DNA of 44,135 nt from CAZGDB01 sp964524705 (GCA_964524705.1 CAZGDB010000014.1:1-44135), one strand, 5' to 3'; positions 33,481-43,484 are shown, counted from the first letter of the stretch. Notes: generated by a model from the sequence alone, not told the origin. Numbers and translations: made by a program.

Positions 33481-34536
33481 ATGTTCAGCTCATTATTTGG
33501 TTTTTTATACGATGATTTAGCAATTGATTTAGGAACAGCGGTTACCATCGTCTGTGTGCGCAAAGGCGATAAAATGCAGATGGTTTTAAATGAACCTTCT
33601 GTAGTAGCAGTGCGACAAGAAAGTGGCTCACGTAATGGCCGTCAAGTGGTCGCGGTGGGTTTAGATGCTAAAAAAATGCAAGGTCGTACACCAGAGAATA
33701 TTACTACCTATCGCCCTTTGCGCGATGGCGTGATTGCAAACTTCGAAATGACTGAAAAAATGCTTCAGCATTTTATTCGTAAAGTGCATGCGAGTAAGTT
33801 TTTTAGACCGAGTCCACGTGTATTAGTATGCGTGCCGTGCGGCTCTACACAAGTAGAACGACGTGCGATTCGTGAATCGGCCATTGGTGCTGGTGCCAGA
33901 GAGGTATTTTTAATCGAAGAGCCAATGGCTGCTGCCATTGGGGCAGGGTTACCGGTAGATCAAGCAGTGGGTTCTATGGTTGTGGATATTGGTGGTGGAA
34001 CCACTGAAGTAGCCATTATTTCTTTAAGTGGTGTTGTGTATGCAGCTTCTGTGCGTATAGGTGGAGATCGTTTTGATGAAGCGATTATTAATCATGTGCG
34101 CCGTAATCATGGTATTTTGATCGGGGAAGCCACCGCTGAACGTATTAAGCAAGAAATTGGTACTGCGTATCCAGAAACTGAAATTCGTGAAATGGAAATC
34201 AGAGGGCGTAATCTTTCTGAAGGTGTACCACGTAGTTTTATATTGCGTAATCATGAAGTGCGTGAAGCTTTAGAAGAGCCTTTAGCTGGAATTGTGCGTG
34301 CAGTACGTGAAGCATTAGAACAAGCACCACCTGAGTTGTCTGCGGACATCTCTACGCATGGGATTGTGTTAACTGGTGGCGGTGCACTGCTACGTAATTT
34401 AGATAAATTGCTCCGAGAAGAAACAGGATTGCCGGTCTTAGTAGCTGAAGAACCTTTGACCTGTGTCGCACGTGGTGGCGGTAAAGTCTTAGAAATGTTG
34501 AACCAGGGGACTGGGAGTTACTACCTCGTAGAATAG
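33481..34536 (+). CDS. mreB: Rod-shape-determining actin homolog MreB
   Basis: The 351-residue bacterial actin polymerises on the inner membrane and guides lateral wall synthesis. The phosphate-1 loop is seen in DDLAIDLGTAVTIVCV and phosphate-2 in VVDIGGGTTEVAIISLSG; the adenosine region is GIVLTGGGALLRNLDKLL near residue 300. E. coli MreB has 347 residues. A short amphipathic N-terminus (FSSLFGFL) suits membrane binding. It heads the mreBCD-rng-yhdP-tldD run, so the organism is probably rod-shaped or ovoid. Confidence 0.98.
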   Translation: MFSSLFGFLYDDLAIDLGTAVTIVCVRKGDKMQMVLNEPSVVAVRQESGSRNGRQVVAVGLDAKKMQGRTPENITTYRPLRDGVIANFEMTEKMLQHFIRKVHASKFFRPSPRVLVCVPCGSTQVERRAIRESAIGAGAREVFLIEEPMAAAIGAGLPVDQAVGSMVVDIGGGTTEVAIISLSGVVYAASVRIGGDRFDEAIINHVRRNHGILIGEATAERIKQEIGTAYPETEIREMEIRGRNLSEGVPRSFILRNHEVREALEEPLAGIVRAVREALEQAPPELSADISTHGIVLTGGGALLRNLDKLLREETGLPVLVAEEPLTCVARGGGKVLEMLNQGTGSYYLVE

Positions 34537-34549
34537 GGCGGGCTGCCAA

Positions 34550-35347
34550 ATGCGTCAGACTTTCTTGACTGGACAATTGCAGGTTAAGCCAACATTGGCA
34601 TGGTTGTCTGTAGCCGTGGCCTGTATGGGGTTTGATGTCTGGTTATCGTCTGATGCGTGGCTTCGTCAAAAAATAGCAATTATTGTGTCACCGGTGCATC
34701 AAGTTTTAGATGCGCCGGCGCAATTAGGCTATTGGCTTTATGATTGGGCGAGCTTTAAAAGTGATTTAGTGGAACAAAATGCCCAGCTACAAGCAAAAAA
34801 TCAGTTGTTAGAAGTACAGGTGCAGCAGCAACACCGCTTGATGCGAGAACATCAAGAATTGATTGCCTTTGATAATACGCCACATGTTTGGAAACGCGTC
34901 CGTGTACTTTCTGGTGCCTGGGATGTTTTTGGAGAACATTTATGGATTAATCAGGGGACACAAACTGGTATCCAAACAGGCCAATTGGTCTTGGATGGTG
35001 CTGGAGTGGTCGGTATTATTCATAAAGCTGATCCTACGACTAGCCAAGTACTTTTATTAACGGCACCCAGCGTGAGTATTCCTGCGATGGTAGCAAGTAC
35101 AGGGCAGCGAGGGATTATTGAAGGGATTGGTGAGCCTTGGTTATTGTTAAGGCATATTCCCTGGACGGCTGGTATTAAAGTGGGTCAACTGATCTTATCG
35201 TCAGGATTTGGGAGCAAAATTCCAGAAGGGTTTGTGATTGGAGAGGTTATTGAAGTACAACGTGAAGCAGCAGAACCCTTTGCAACCGTAAAAGTAAAGC
35301 CTAAAGCAAATTTACAGGGTAGTGTTCATTTAGTGGTTTTAACGTAA
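34550..35347 (+). CDS. mreC: Rod-shape-determining protein MreC
   Basis: The 265-residue protein has one N-terminal membrane helix (about residues 13-33), a coiled coil (DLVEQNAQLQAKNQLLEVQVQQQHRLMREHQEL) and a periplasmic double beta-barrel domain with GVVGIIHKADPTTSQVLLLTAP and GQRGIIEGIG. It scaffolds the elongasome, linking MreB to PBP2-RodA. It lacks most of the variable C-terminal tail seen in E. coli MreC (367 aa). It starts 13 bases after mreB. Confidence 0.94.
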   Translation: MRQTFLTGQLQVKPTLAWLSVAVACMGFDVWLSSDAWLRQKIAIIVSPVHQVLDAPAQLGYWLYDWASFKSDLVEQNAQLQAKNQLLEVQVQQQHRLMREHQELIAFDNTPHVWKRVRVLSGAWDVFGEHLWINQGTQTGIQTGQLVLDGAGVVGIIHKADPTTSQVLLLTAPSVSIPAMVASTGQRGIIEGIGEPWLLLRHIPWTAGIKVGQLILSSGFGSKIPEGFVIGEVIEVQREAAEPFATVKVKPKANLQGSVHLVVLT

Positions 35348-35363
35348 CCCATAGGTATTGAGT

Positions 35364-35858
35364 ATGCATGCAGCACTGACAGAACGTATTTTATTAGTGT
35401 TTTCTTTTTGGATCGCTTTTTTTATACAGTCCTTTGGAACTGTGCGTCCAGATTTGGCTGCTTTGGTCCTTGTTTTTTGGGTATTGTTTTTCCCACAACA
35501 TTATGGACTACGCTTGGCTTTTGTGATTGGGCTTTTAGAGGATATTTTTTCAGATACTTGTTTAGGATCACATGCGGTTATGGCGATTGTGTTAGTGTAC
35601 GTTTTATCTTTGGTGAGACATCGTTTTAAACAGTGGTCTGTTGTACAACAAATGGGTGTTTTGGCTGCGGTGTTGTTTCCGATGGAAAGTTTTATTTTCT
35701 TTACACGGCATTGGAATGTCCAAGATATCATGTGGTGGCGTTTGGGTGAAATGATGTTATTCACAGTCTTGTGTTGGCCTTTAGTATTGAAATTTTTGTA
35801 CAGTACCGTACGTAGTATTTGGCGTGCAGAGCAGAGTGCTTTAAAACGTTTAGTTTAG
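35364..35858 (+). CDS. mreD: Rod-shape-determining protein MreD
   Basis: The 164-residue membrane protein has about five helices and follows mreC by 16 bases, its standard place. A TTG at 35358 is an alternative start, but the ATG at 35364 is preferred. The segment VIGLLEDIFSDTCLGSHAV (about residues 54-72) matches the conserved GLLxDxxxxxxLG motif of MreD. Confidence 0.9.
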   Translation: MHAALTERILLVFSFWIAFFIQSFGTVRPDLAALVLVFWVLFFPQHYGLRLAFVIGLLEDIFSDTCLGSHAVMAIVLVYVLSLVRHRFKQWSVVQQMGVLAAVLFPMESFIFFTRHWNVQDIMWWRLGEMMLFTVLCWPLVLKFLYSTVRSIWRAEQSALKRLV

Positions 35859-35887
35859 CTTTGCACCATTAAAAATAGGGTTCACGT

Positions 35888-37360
35888 ATGCATGAGATAT
35901 TAATGAATGTGAGCGCACGGGAAACCCGTGTGGCGATTGTCGAAGAAGGCGTTGTACAAGAACTGCATATTGAGCGGACCCATAAACGTGGCTTAGTGGG
36001 TAATCTTTATTTTGGTAAAATTTTAAGGGTCATGCCTGGCATGCAGGCTGCTTTTGTAGATATTGGTTTAGAACGTGCTGCTTTTTTACATGCTTCAGGG
36101 ATAGTGAATGCAGGTGCTGGGGAAGAAGATTCTGCAACGCCAGCGCATTTAGCGGTACCTGTGAATATCGCTGATTTGATTCAAGAAGGTCAATCTTTGG
36201 TTGTACAGGTAATTAAAGATCCTTTAGGGAGTAAAGGAGCACGCTTAAGTACGCGTATTGCGTTATTATCGCATAGTCTGGTTTATATGCCAGATATTGA
36301 TCATACGGGGGTTTCTCAAAAAATTGAAGATGCCGTGGAACGTGAGCGCTTGCGTACTTTAGTGAGTCAAGGGATCCAACCGCCACAAGGTGGGTATATT
36401 GTTCGAACTGCTGCAGAGGGCACAGGCTCTGAAGCCATCGAAGCCGATAAAGCCTATTTGCACAAATTATGGAAAAGCATACAAGAAAAAATTAAAGTCG
36501 CAAAATTAGGTAGTGTGATTCATGAAGAACTACCTTTGGCATTAAGAGCCATTCGAGATTGGGCGCGAGATCCTATACAAAGAATCCGTATAGATCATCA
36601 GCCGACCTTTGAGAAAGCGCAATCTTTTGCACAAAATTTTGTGCCACAAATGGTCCAGTTAATCGAGTGTTATCAGCAAGAACGTCCCATTTTTGATTGT
36701 TATAATATTGAAGATGATCTTCAAAAAGCATTGCAGCGTCGTGTTTTTTTAAAGTCTGGAGGATCTATTCATATTGATCAAACCGAAGCGATGACAACGA
36801 TTGATGTGAATACGGGATCTTATGTAGGTGCTAAAACACCGGATGAAACTATTTTTAAAACAAATTTAGAAGCCACACAAGCCATTGGAAGACACCTGAG
36901 ATTGCGAAATTTAGGTGGAATTATCATTATCGATTTTATTGATATGATGGTAGAGGCCCATAAAGAACAGATATTGTTGGCATTAACAAAAGTGCTTGCA
37001 AATGATAGTGCAAAAACTAAAATTAGCCAGGTTTCAGCCTTAGGATTGGTTGAAATGACTCGGAAACGTACGCGAGAAAGTTTAGCACATATTTTATGTG
37101 GTCCTTGTCCTGCTTGTCAGGGCAGCGGTAGTCTTAAAACTATTGATACCATTAGTTATGAAATTTTTAGAGAAATTGTACGTCTAACACAAACCTATGC
37201 AGGCGCAGGGTGTTTAGTGATTGCTGCAGTTGAAGTGGCACAGAAATTGCTAGAAGAAACTGCTTTGGTGGCAGAATGGATGGAAATCACTGGTAAAGTT
37301 ATACAATTACAGTCAGATCCGCATTACACTAGAGAGCAGTTTCAGGTGCTGCCTGGCTAA
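35888..37360 (+). CDS. rng: Ribonuclease G
   Basis: The 490-residue endoribonuclease trims the 5' end of 16S rRNA and degrades AU-rich single-stranded RNA. The N-terminal S1 domain is visible (NLYFGKILRVMPGMQAAFVDIG). The catalytic DNase I-like region follows, with TTIDVNTGSYVG (catalytic Asp) and IIIIDFIDMM (second Asp). The zinc-link CGPCPACQGSG near residue 405 joins two protomers. Length equals E. coli RNase G (489 aa); there is no RNase E-type C-terminal scaffold. In E. coli a maf gene (yhdE) lies between mreD and rng; it is absent here. Confidence 0.97.
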   Translation: MHEILMNVSARETRVAIVEEGVVQELHIERTHKRGLVGNLYFGKILRVMPGMQAAFVDIGLERAAFLHASGIVNAGAGEEDSATPAHLAVPVNIADLIQEGQSLVVQVIKDPLGSKGARLSTRIALLSHSLVYMPDIDHTGVSQKIEDAVERERLRTLVSQGIQPPQGGYIVRTAAEGTGSEAIEADKAYLHKLWKSIQEKIKVAKLGSVIHEELPLALRAIRDWARDPIQRIRIDHQPTFEKAQSFAQNFVPQMVQLIECYQQERPIFDCYNIEDDLQKALQRRVFLKSGGSIHIDQTEAMTTIDVNTGSYVGAKTPDETIFKTNLEATQAIGRHLRLRNLGGIIIIDFIDMMVEAHKEQILLALTKVLANDSAKTKISQVSALGLVEMTRKRTRESLAHILCGPCPACQGSGSLKTIDTISYEIFREIVRLTQTYAGAGCLVIAAVEVAQKLLEETALVAEWMEITGKVIQLQSDPHYTREQFQVLPG

Positions 37361-37394
37361 TGTCGTGAATCAATAAAAAGGATAGGAACGCAGG

Positions 37395-40133
37395 ATGCGG
37401 CTATGGATGAAGACACTAGGGGGAATAGCCGGTGGGCTATTATTAATACGTCTATTGACGCCTTTTATTCCATTACAATCACTTCCTATTCCTTGGGAAA
37501 AAATTTTTGAAAATCATGTTGAACATGGACGTTATCATTTAAATTGGCATGGCCTGCATCTGGGGGTCAAAGTCTACGATCTGGTTTTAAATGATATCGA
37601 GAAACATCAAGCGGTTTGTACGGTTAAAAGTGCAGGAGTGTATCCTAATTGGTGGAAAACCTGGGGTAATCCCTTATGGGTATTGGCGGCTATTGATTTA
37701 GAAACACCGGCACTGACCTTGCAAATATTGGATAACAAACCTGATGTGGTGGGTGTAAAATTGACGCCTGATTTGCTTGCAAAGATTGAGACGGTCAATT
37801 TTTCAAAAGCAGAGGCACAACTGTTAAATACGACAGGCACCTTGATCTCGGTGCCCACATTTTCAGGGCAATTGGATCTTTCACAATCAGAACTTGCAGG
37901 ACAGTTATGGATGCAAGGGAATGCCTTAAATTTTGCTTTATTACAAGATGATCTTGTTAATTTAAAAGTCAAATTACGGGGTTTGGATCTGCGCACCATA
38001 TTAGATAAAGGGTATAGTAATGTTTCTTGGTACACTTGGTGCCAATCACATATTTTAAAGGGTAGGGTTGATGTAGATGGTGCCTATCAAGGGAAATTAG
38101 CAGATTTTCCAAAAGGTGCGCATGTGGCAGGAAAAATCTATGAGGGATATTTAGATTATCATCAGCAATGGCCAAAAGTCACAGATATTACTGCTTCTTT
38201 TTTATGGGATGGAGGCAACAGCGCGATTATTGAGGCTAAACAGGCAAAAATAGCGGAGGCTTGGATATCGCATTTAACCACAAAATTTTTAGATTTTGAT
38301 ACTAAACCTTCTTTTTATATTCAAGGATTAGTGGGGACAAACTTTAAGACTATTGAGGAAGTTATCCTGAAAAGCCCGCTCGCTTCTCGTTTTGAGTCTT
38401 GGTTTAAAACACTAGCCTTGTCTGGCAGTACAGATCTTGCTTTAGAGTTAGAGTTTGATTTTCCAGGTGAGTTTAAAACTTTAAGGGGAAAACTCGGGGT
38501 TAAACAAGCACAAGTACATGTGAAAGATATAAGTATTCCATTTGGGGGTAATATTTATTTTACGCCAGAACAAAGTTGGAGTGTGGGGCTTAAAGGATTG
38601 CTGTTTGATTTACCATGGAAGTTTGGTTTGCACACACATCAAAAAGATCCTTATTTGCGTTTGGATGGTTCAGGTGCTGTGACTATTTCTAAAAAAATAG
38701 GTGGTAAAATTTATGGCAATACACCTGCTAGTCTAAAATTTGCCCTTCAAACCCAAACTCAAGATTGGAATCTACGACTCGATAGTACGCTTGAAGGTAT
38801 GACTTTAAACTTACCGGTACCGTTTGCTAAGAAAGCCTCCACAACGCTTGCAACCACTGTGCGCGTGATACCGCATGGGGAACAGATTTCTGCCTCCGTG
38901 CAGTTGGCAGAGCATGGGAGTATTTTTGCCCAGTTTGCCTTACAACCAAAACTAGAGCCTTTGAGTGTACAAATTCATTTGGGGCCTGGTGCGGAAATAA
39001 TGCCTTTTGTGCCCAGTACTTTACAAGTGACAGGTAAGGTGCCTGTGTTAGATCTCAGTGATGCATTATCCAATGGTTTAGAATTTGATTGGATCCCAAA
39101 ACAATGGACACAACAATATGCAATCGAAGTTGAGCAGCTAAAAATGTTAGGCTTCTCGTTTAAAGACATCTCTTTACAAACACGTATACAAGCAGGACAT
39201 TGGGATACGGTGCGAGTGTATAGTAAAAATGTTGTAGGAACTGCGACTTTAGAGAAGGACTCCTTACAACTTTCTTTTACACACCTACAATTACCAGAAA
39301 TGCCGAAACTCTCACTTATCACCAATACACACATGAGCACGATTAAAAATATTCAGTTTGTAGCGGATCGTTTTCAATATAAAAACCATACCTTAACGCC
39401 ACTTAAATTTAATTTAAAACAAGAAGCTAAAGGATGGCGAATAAGGGATGTACGCTTAACAGAAGGTTCTACGCAGGTGTATGCCAAAGGTTTTTTAAAA
39501 ACCTTTGCACCCACTGGTGTGACTTGGGAAGGTCAAATCGAAAGTAAGTCGACTGGAAAAATGTTGCAACTATGGGGACGTCCTTCTGCTTTACAGCAAG
39601 CCCCTGGTAATTTTGTGTTTCAATTACAGTGGCCAGGTATCAACCCTGTTTTACCAACGTGGTCTCATTTAGATGGTCAGCTGAGTATGCATTTGGGTAG
39701 AGGGAGAGTACAAGGGGTAGAGCCAGGCTTAGGCAGAATTTTAGGAATGCTGAATATAAAACTGAGTAATGTATTACATTGGGGCGATGGCTTAAAAAAA
39801 GGCTTTGGTTTTGATACAATGCAAGCAGAGATCCAAATAACACAGGGTATCGCGAGAACGCAATCGCTTGAGTTAAAGGGGCCCAGTGCTAGCTTAGTGT
39901 TTCAGGGTGAACTTAATTTAGCTACAGAGCAGATTGCGGGGATGTTAGGGGTGCGCCCGAATATCTCAGGTGCTTTGCCTTTAGCCGCAACGTTGGGGGC
40001 AGGGCCTTTAGCGGGTGCTGCAGTGTGGGTGTTTGATAAAGTAACCAATAGTGCGCTGGATGTTGCGTACTATACGTATAAAATGGATGGGACCTTACAA
40101 GATCCTATTTTAAAGCAAGTAAAGGGCAAATAA
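37395..40133 (+). CDS. YhdP-family AsmA-like lipid transport protein
   Basis: The 912-residue protein has one N-terminal membrane helix (GGIAGGLLLIRLLTPFIPL), a long beta-rich periplasmic body and the conserved AsmA-like C-terminus (GRILGMLNIKLSNVLHWGDG, then GPSASLVFQGELNL). In E. coli, YhdP forms a bridge-like groove that helps move phospholipids to the outer membrane, together with TamB and YdbH. E. coli YhdP has 1266 residues, so this one is about 350 shorter, which would make a shorter bridge if the family model holds. Its stop is followed at once by tldD. Confidence 0.88.
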   Translation: MRLWMKTLGGIAGGLLLIRLLTPFIPLQSLPIPWEKIFENHVEHGRYHLNWHGLHLGVKVYDLVLNDIEKHQAVCTVKSAGVYPNWWKTWGNPLWVLAAIDLETPALTLQILDNKPDVVGVKLTPDLLAKIETVNFSKAEAQLLNTTGTLISVPTFSGQLDLSQSELAGQLWMQGNALNFALLQDDLVNLKVKLRGLDLRTILDKGYSNVSWYTWCQSHILKGRVDVDGAYQGKLADFPKGAHVAGKIYEGYLDYHQQWPKVTDITASFLWDGGNSAIIEAKQAKIAEAWISHLTTKFLDFDTKPSFYIQGLVGTNFKTIEEVILKSPLASRFESWFKTLALSGSTDLALELEFDFPGEFKTLRGKLGVKQAQVHVKDISIPFGGNIYFTPEQSWSVGLKGLLFDLPWKFGLHTHQKDPYLRLDGSGAVTISKKIGGKIYGNTPASLKFALQTQTQDWNLRLDSTLEGMTLNLPVPFAKKASTTLATTVRVIPHGEQISASVQLAEHGSIFAQFALQPKLEPLSVQIHLGPGAEIMPFVPSTLQVTGKVPVLDLSDALSNGLEFDWIPKQWTQQYAIEVEQLKMLGFSFKDISLQTRIQAGHWDTVRVYSKNVVGTATLEKDSLQLSFTHLQLPEMPKLSLITNTHMSTIKNIQFVADRFQYKNHTLTPLKFNLKQEAKGWRIRDVRLTEGSTQVYAKGFLKTFAPTGVTWEGQIESKSTGKMLQLWGRPSALQQAPGNFVFQLQWPGINPVLPTWSHLDGQLSMHLGRGRVQGVEPGLGRILGMLNIKLSNVLHWGDGLKKGFGFDTMQAEIQITQGIARTQSLELKGPSASLVFQGELNLATEQIAGMLGVRPNISGALPLAATLGAGPLAGAAVWVFDKVTNSALDVAYYTYKMDGTLQDPILKQVKGK

Positions 40134-40139
40134 TTGATT

Positions 40140-41597
40140 ATGGATAATAAGATTGAAGAAAATATCGCACAGGCGACACACACTTTATTGGAACCTACAG
40201 GTTTAAATTTAACTGCTTGTGAAAAAGCATTATCGGTTATGTTGGGGCATCAACTGGATTATGCAGATTTGTATTTTCAAGATTATTGTTCTGAACACTA
40301 TAGCTTGGAAGATGGTATTATTAAAGAAGGCGGTACAGATATCCAACGCGGTGTTGGGGTGCGTGCACTTTCTGCTGAAAAAACCGGTTTTGCCTATTCT
40401 AATGATTTAGCTTTGCCGTGTTTATTAGAAGCTGCCCATTGTGCTAAAAATATCGCACAATCAGGGAAAAATTTGCAGCATGGGTTGCAAACAAAACATT
40501 CAAAAGTTCCTCAATTGTTATACCCGGCGTTAAATCCATTGACAAGTATCTTGCCAATGGAAAAAATTCAGTTATTAAAAAAATTAGATGCTTATGCCAG
40601 AGCTAAAGATCCACGTATTACACAAGTCATGTTAGGGTTGCATGCTGCTTATGAAACCGTGTTAGTTTTTGCAACAGATGGTACCTTAGCTGCTGATGTA
40701 CGACCGCTGGTCCGTCTGGATGTGACGATCGTTGTTGAACAAAATGGCCGTAAAGAAACCGGCTGGTGTGGTGGCGGCGGTCGTACCGATTATCTATATT
40801 TTCTAGAAGGTGATAAGGCTTATACCTATGTTGATGAAGCTGTGCGTCAGGCCTTAGTAAATCTAGAATCTGTCGCAGCACCAGCGGGTAATATGACAGT
40901 TGTTTTAGGCCCAGGTTGGCCAGGGGTCTTATTGCATGAGGCGGTAGGACATGGGTTAGAAGGTGATTTTAATCGTAAAAAAACTTCTGTCTACTCAGGA
41001 AAAATTGGTCAACAAGTGGCTTCCCCTTTATGTACAGTGGTGGATGACGGAACAATTGCAGGGCGTCGAGGCTCTTTAACGGTAGATGATGAGGGCACAC
41101 CAAGTCAGCGGAATGTATTGATTGAAAATGGTATTTTAAAAGGATACTTACAAGATAAGCATAATGCACGATTAATGGGTACACAGTCTACGGGAAGTGG
41201 CCGTAGAGAATCCTATTCAAGCATGGTATTACCCAGAATGACGAATACCTTTTTAATGCCAGGTCAACATACCCCAGAAGAAATTATCGGGTCTGTAGAA
41301 AATGGTCTATATGCTGCGAATTTTGGTGGTGGCTCTGTAGACATTACTTCTGGTAAGTTTGTATTCTCGGCAACAGAAGCCTACTTAATTGAAAAAGGTA
41401 AAATCACCAAACCTGTAAAAGGCGCTACATTAGTGGGCCAAGGTTCCGTGGTAATGAATAACATTACCATGGTTGGTAATGATTTTGCATTAGATACGGG
41501 TATTGGGATTTGTGGTAAAGATGGCCAAAGTGTCCCTGTAGGGGTCGGTCAGCCAACCCTTAAAATTGAAAATATGACCGTTGGCGGCACAAAATAG
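40140..41597 (+). CDS. tldD: TldD metalloprotease subunit
   Basis: From the ATG at 40140 the protein has 485 residues (a TTG at 40134 is an alternative start); E. coli TldD has 481. The zinc motif HEAVGHGLEGDF (HExxxH, near residue 265) identifies the catalytic subunit of the TldD/TldE heterodimer, a cytosolic protease that cleaves unfolded peptides and matures microcin B17 and the antitoxin CcdA in E. coli. It starts 6 bases after the yhdP stop and is followed 25 bases later by its partner pmbA. No ribosomally made peptide precursor is evident nearby. Confidence 0.96.
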   Translation: MDNKIEENIAQATHTLLEPTGLNLTACEKALSVMLGHQLDYADLYFQDYCSEHYSLEDGIIKEGGTDIQRGVGVRALSAEKTGFAYSNDLALPCLLEAAHCAKNIAQSGKNLQHGLQTKHSKVPQLLYPALNPLTSILPMEKIQLLKKLDAYARAKDPRITQVMLGLHAAYETVLVFATDGTLAADVRPLVRLDVTIVVEQNGRKETGWCGGGGRTDYLYFLEGDKAYTYVDEAVRQALVNLESVAAPAGNMTVVLGPGWPGVLLHEAVGHGLEGDFNRKKTSVYSGKIGQQVASPLCTVVDDGTIAGRRGSLTVDDEGTPSQRNVLIENGILKGYLQDKHNARLMGTQSTGSGRRESYSSMVLPRMTNTFLMPGQHTPEEIIGSVENGLYAANFGGGSVDITSGKFVFSATEAYLIEKGKITKPVKGATLVGQGSVVMNNITMVGNDFALDTGIGICGKDGQSVPVGVGQPTLKIENMTVGGTK

Positions 41598-41622
41598 TTA
41601 AGCTTAATTTTAGGAAATAATA

Positions 41623-42972
41623 ATGGCATTACCCAGCACGATCTCTGAATGGACCAATGACGCAGCTTTAAAAACGATAGTGGAAGAAACCTTGGCGCTG
41701 GCGAAACAACAAGGCGCGACGCAAGCAGAAGTCTGTGTTTCTGAAAATGTAGGCATGAGTGTTACGGTACGTTTGGGTGAAATTGAAACTATTGAATATC
41801 ATCGTGATAAAAGTTTAGATCTGACTGTTTATGTTGGAAAACGTAAAGGAAGCAGCTCTTCAACGGATTTGAGCACAGCAGCGATGCAACAAGTCGTCCA
41901 GTCCTCTTTGTTAGTGGCGCAGCATACCGAAGAAGATCCTTATGCAGGCTTAGCTGAAGAAAATTTAATGGCTAAAACGATTGTGCCTTTAGATTTATAT
42001 CACCCTTGGACCTTGTCTGTAGAAGAGGCAATTGCAATTGCGCAACGTTCTGAAGGTAGTGCCTTTGCTACTGATAAGCGTATTGTGAACTCTGAAGGCG
42101 CGAGCGTGAATAGCGGTCAACAAATGTTTATGTATGGAAACTCACATGGGTTTGTTGCAGGTTATCCGAGTGCACAGCATAGCGTGAGTTGCTGTGTGTT
42201 AGCTGAAGATGAAAATGGCATGGAGCGCGAATATGAATATACCTATGGCCGTTTACATGAAAAACTTATTGCAGCAGAAATCATTGGGCAAGGTGCTGCA
42301 AAAAAAGCTTTAGCCCGTTTAGGGGCACGTAAATTACCCACTCAAAAAGTACCGGTGATTTTTCATCATGAAATCGCAGGTGGGCTGTTGGGACACTATT
42401 TATCTGCTATTGCAGGATCTCGTTTGTATCGTAAAACCTCCTTTTTGGAAAACAGTCTGGGTAAACAAATTTTAAATCCGATTGTAAATATGTCAGAAAA
42501 CCCTCTCTTGTTACAAGGATTACATAGTGCACCCTTTGATAGTGATGGGTTACAGACTAGAGCGCAAGTATTAGTAGATGCAGGGCGTGTGAATCAGTAC
42601 TTATTAGGGGTCTATTCTGCTCGACAACTGGGACTACAAAGTACGGCTAATTCCGGTGGGGCACGTAATGTGATGGTAAAACCTACCACGGGTGCCTTAG
42701 ATGAGCTGTTAAAAACCATGGGAACCGGGTTATTGGTTACTGATGTGATGGGACCAGGTGTGAATTTATTAACGGGGGATTACTCTCGGGGGGCTAATGG
42801 GTTCTGGGTTGAAAATGGACAGATCCAATATCCTGTACATGAAATCACCATCGCAGGACATCTCAAAGATATGTTTATGCAAATTCAAGCTATTGGTAAT
42901 GATTTTGAAACACGTGGCAATATTCAGACAGGGTCTGTATTGATAGAATCGATGATGGTAGCAGGGAGCTAG
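41623..42972 (+). CDS. pmbA: TldE/PmbA, non-catalytic partner of TldD
   Basis: The 449-residue protein is the TldD homolog that lacks the HExxxH zinc motif: the equivalent stretch reads FHHEIAGGLLGHYLSAI. E. coli PmbA has 450 residues. It completes the protease dimer. In E. coli pmbA lies elsewhere from tldD; here the two form a tandem pair that could assure equal expression. AGGAAATAATA precedes the ATG. Confidence 0.95.
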   Translation: MALPSTISEWTNDAALKTIVEETLALAKQQGATQAEVCVSENVGMSVTVRLGEIETIEYHRDKSLDLTVYVGKRKGSSSSTDLSTAAMQQVVQSSLLVAQHTEEDPYAGLAEENLMAKTIVPLDLYHPWTLSVEEAIAIAQRSEGSAFATDKRIVNSEGASVNSGQQMFMYGNSHGFVAGYPSAQHSVSCCVLAEDENGMEREYEYTYGRLHEKLIAAEIIGQGAAKKALARLGARKLPTQKVPVIFHHEIAGGLLGHYLSAIAGSRLYRKTSFLENSLGKQILNPIVNMSENPLLLQGLHSAPFDSDGLQTRAQVLVDAGRVNQYLLGVYSARQLGLQSTANSGGARNVMVKPTTGALDELLKTMGTGLLVTDVMGPGVNLLTGDYSRGANGFWVENGQIQYPVHEITIAGHLKDMFMQIQAIGNDFETRGNIQTGSVLIESMMVAGS

Positions 42973-42984
42973 TACACTATAATA

Positions 42985-43007
42985 GTGGCAGGCGATGCGC
43001 CTGCCAC
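42985..43007. repeat. 10-bp perfect hairpin between pmbA and the small membrane gene
   Basis: GTGGCAGGCG (42985-42994) and CGCCTGCCAC (42998-43007) form a stable GC-rich stem with a 3-base loop, midway between the convergent stops at 42972 and 43041. There is no T run on either strand. Confidence 0.65.
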
Positions 43008-43040
43008 AGAGGGAGTGTTTAGGTGGGTTTATATGCTCAT

Positions 43041-43484
43041 CTATGGTTCGTTTTTTGTAGCATTGTCATATTGTGTCTTGGCTGCCTCAGCAAGATAATA
43101 ATTAGCGCCTGCAATTAAACTGGCGGCAGGTGCATAATACAGGCTCGGTGCTGCCAATGGTATGGCCAGAATATTGAGATTGAGATCGTTGTATTTATAT
43201 TTTTTTAATCCGATTAAACTTAAGCCGACAACTAAGTTTGCCACAAAGAACTTAGGTGCAGCAATTGCCAGAGCAACGAGACTTAGAGCAGAAGCAATAG
43301 CACCTGCTCCTAAAGCAGGTAACATATGACTGCTGCGGCCATAGTTTTTTAGCACATAGAAACCATAGGTGGTAGTGCCTGCTTGAATGGTTAAAGCGCC
43401 TAATAATCCAAATTGCCAAAAGGCAAGACCGGTTGCGGCGATAGTTGCGATTTTTACAAGATTGATGGCGGTACTGCGTTGCAT
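43041..43484 (-). CDS. Small hydrophobic membrane protein, unknown
   Basis: The 147-residue protein starts at an ATG with AAGGA upstream. It has about four to five membrane helices rich in Ala, Leu and Gly and a short hydrophilic tail (AAKTQYDNATKNEP). No family is recognised. It follows two other small membrane-protein genes in the same direction. Confidence 0.6.
   Translation of the reverse strand: MQRSTAINLVKIATIAATGLAFWQFGLLGALTIQAGTTTYGFYVLKNYGRSSHMLPALGAGAIASALSLVALAIAAPKFFVANLVVGLSLIGLKKYKYNDLNLNILAIPLAAPSLYYAPAASLIAGANYYLAEAAKTQYDNATKNEP

Noticed and set aside
33345..33563. Longer gatC of 169 residues
   Set aside because: The extra N-terminus is antisense to mreB and its promoter region and unlike GatC. 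The ATG at 33344 has a good ribosome site.
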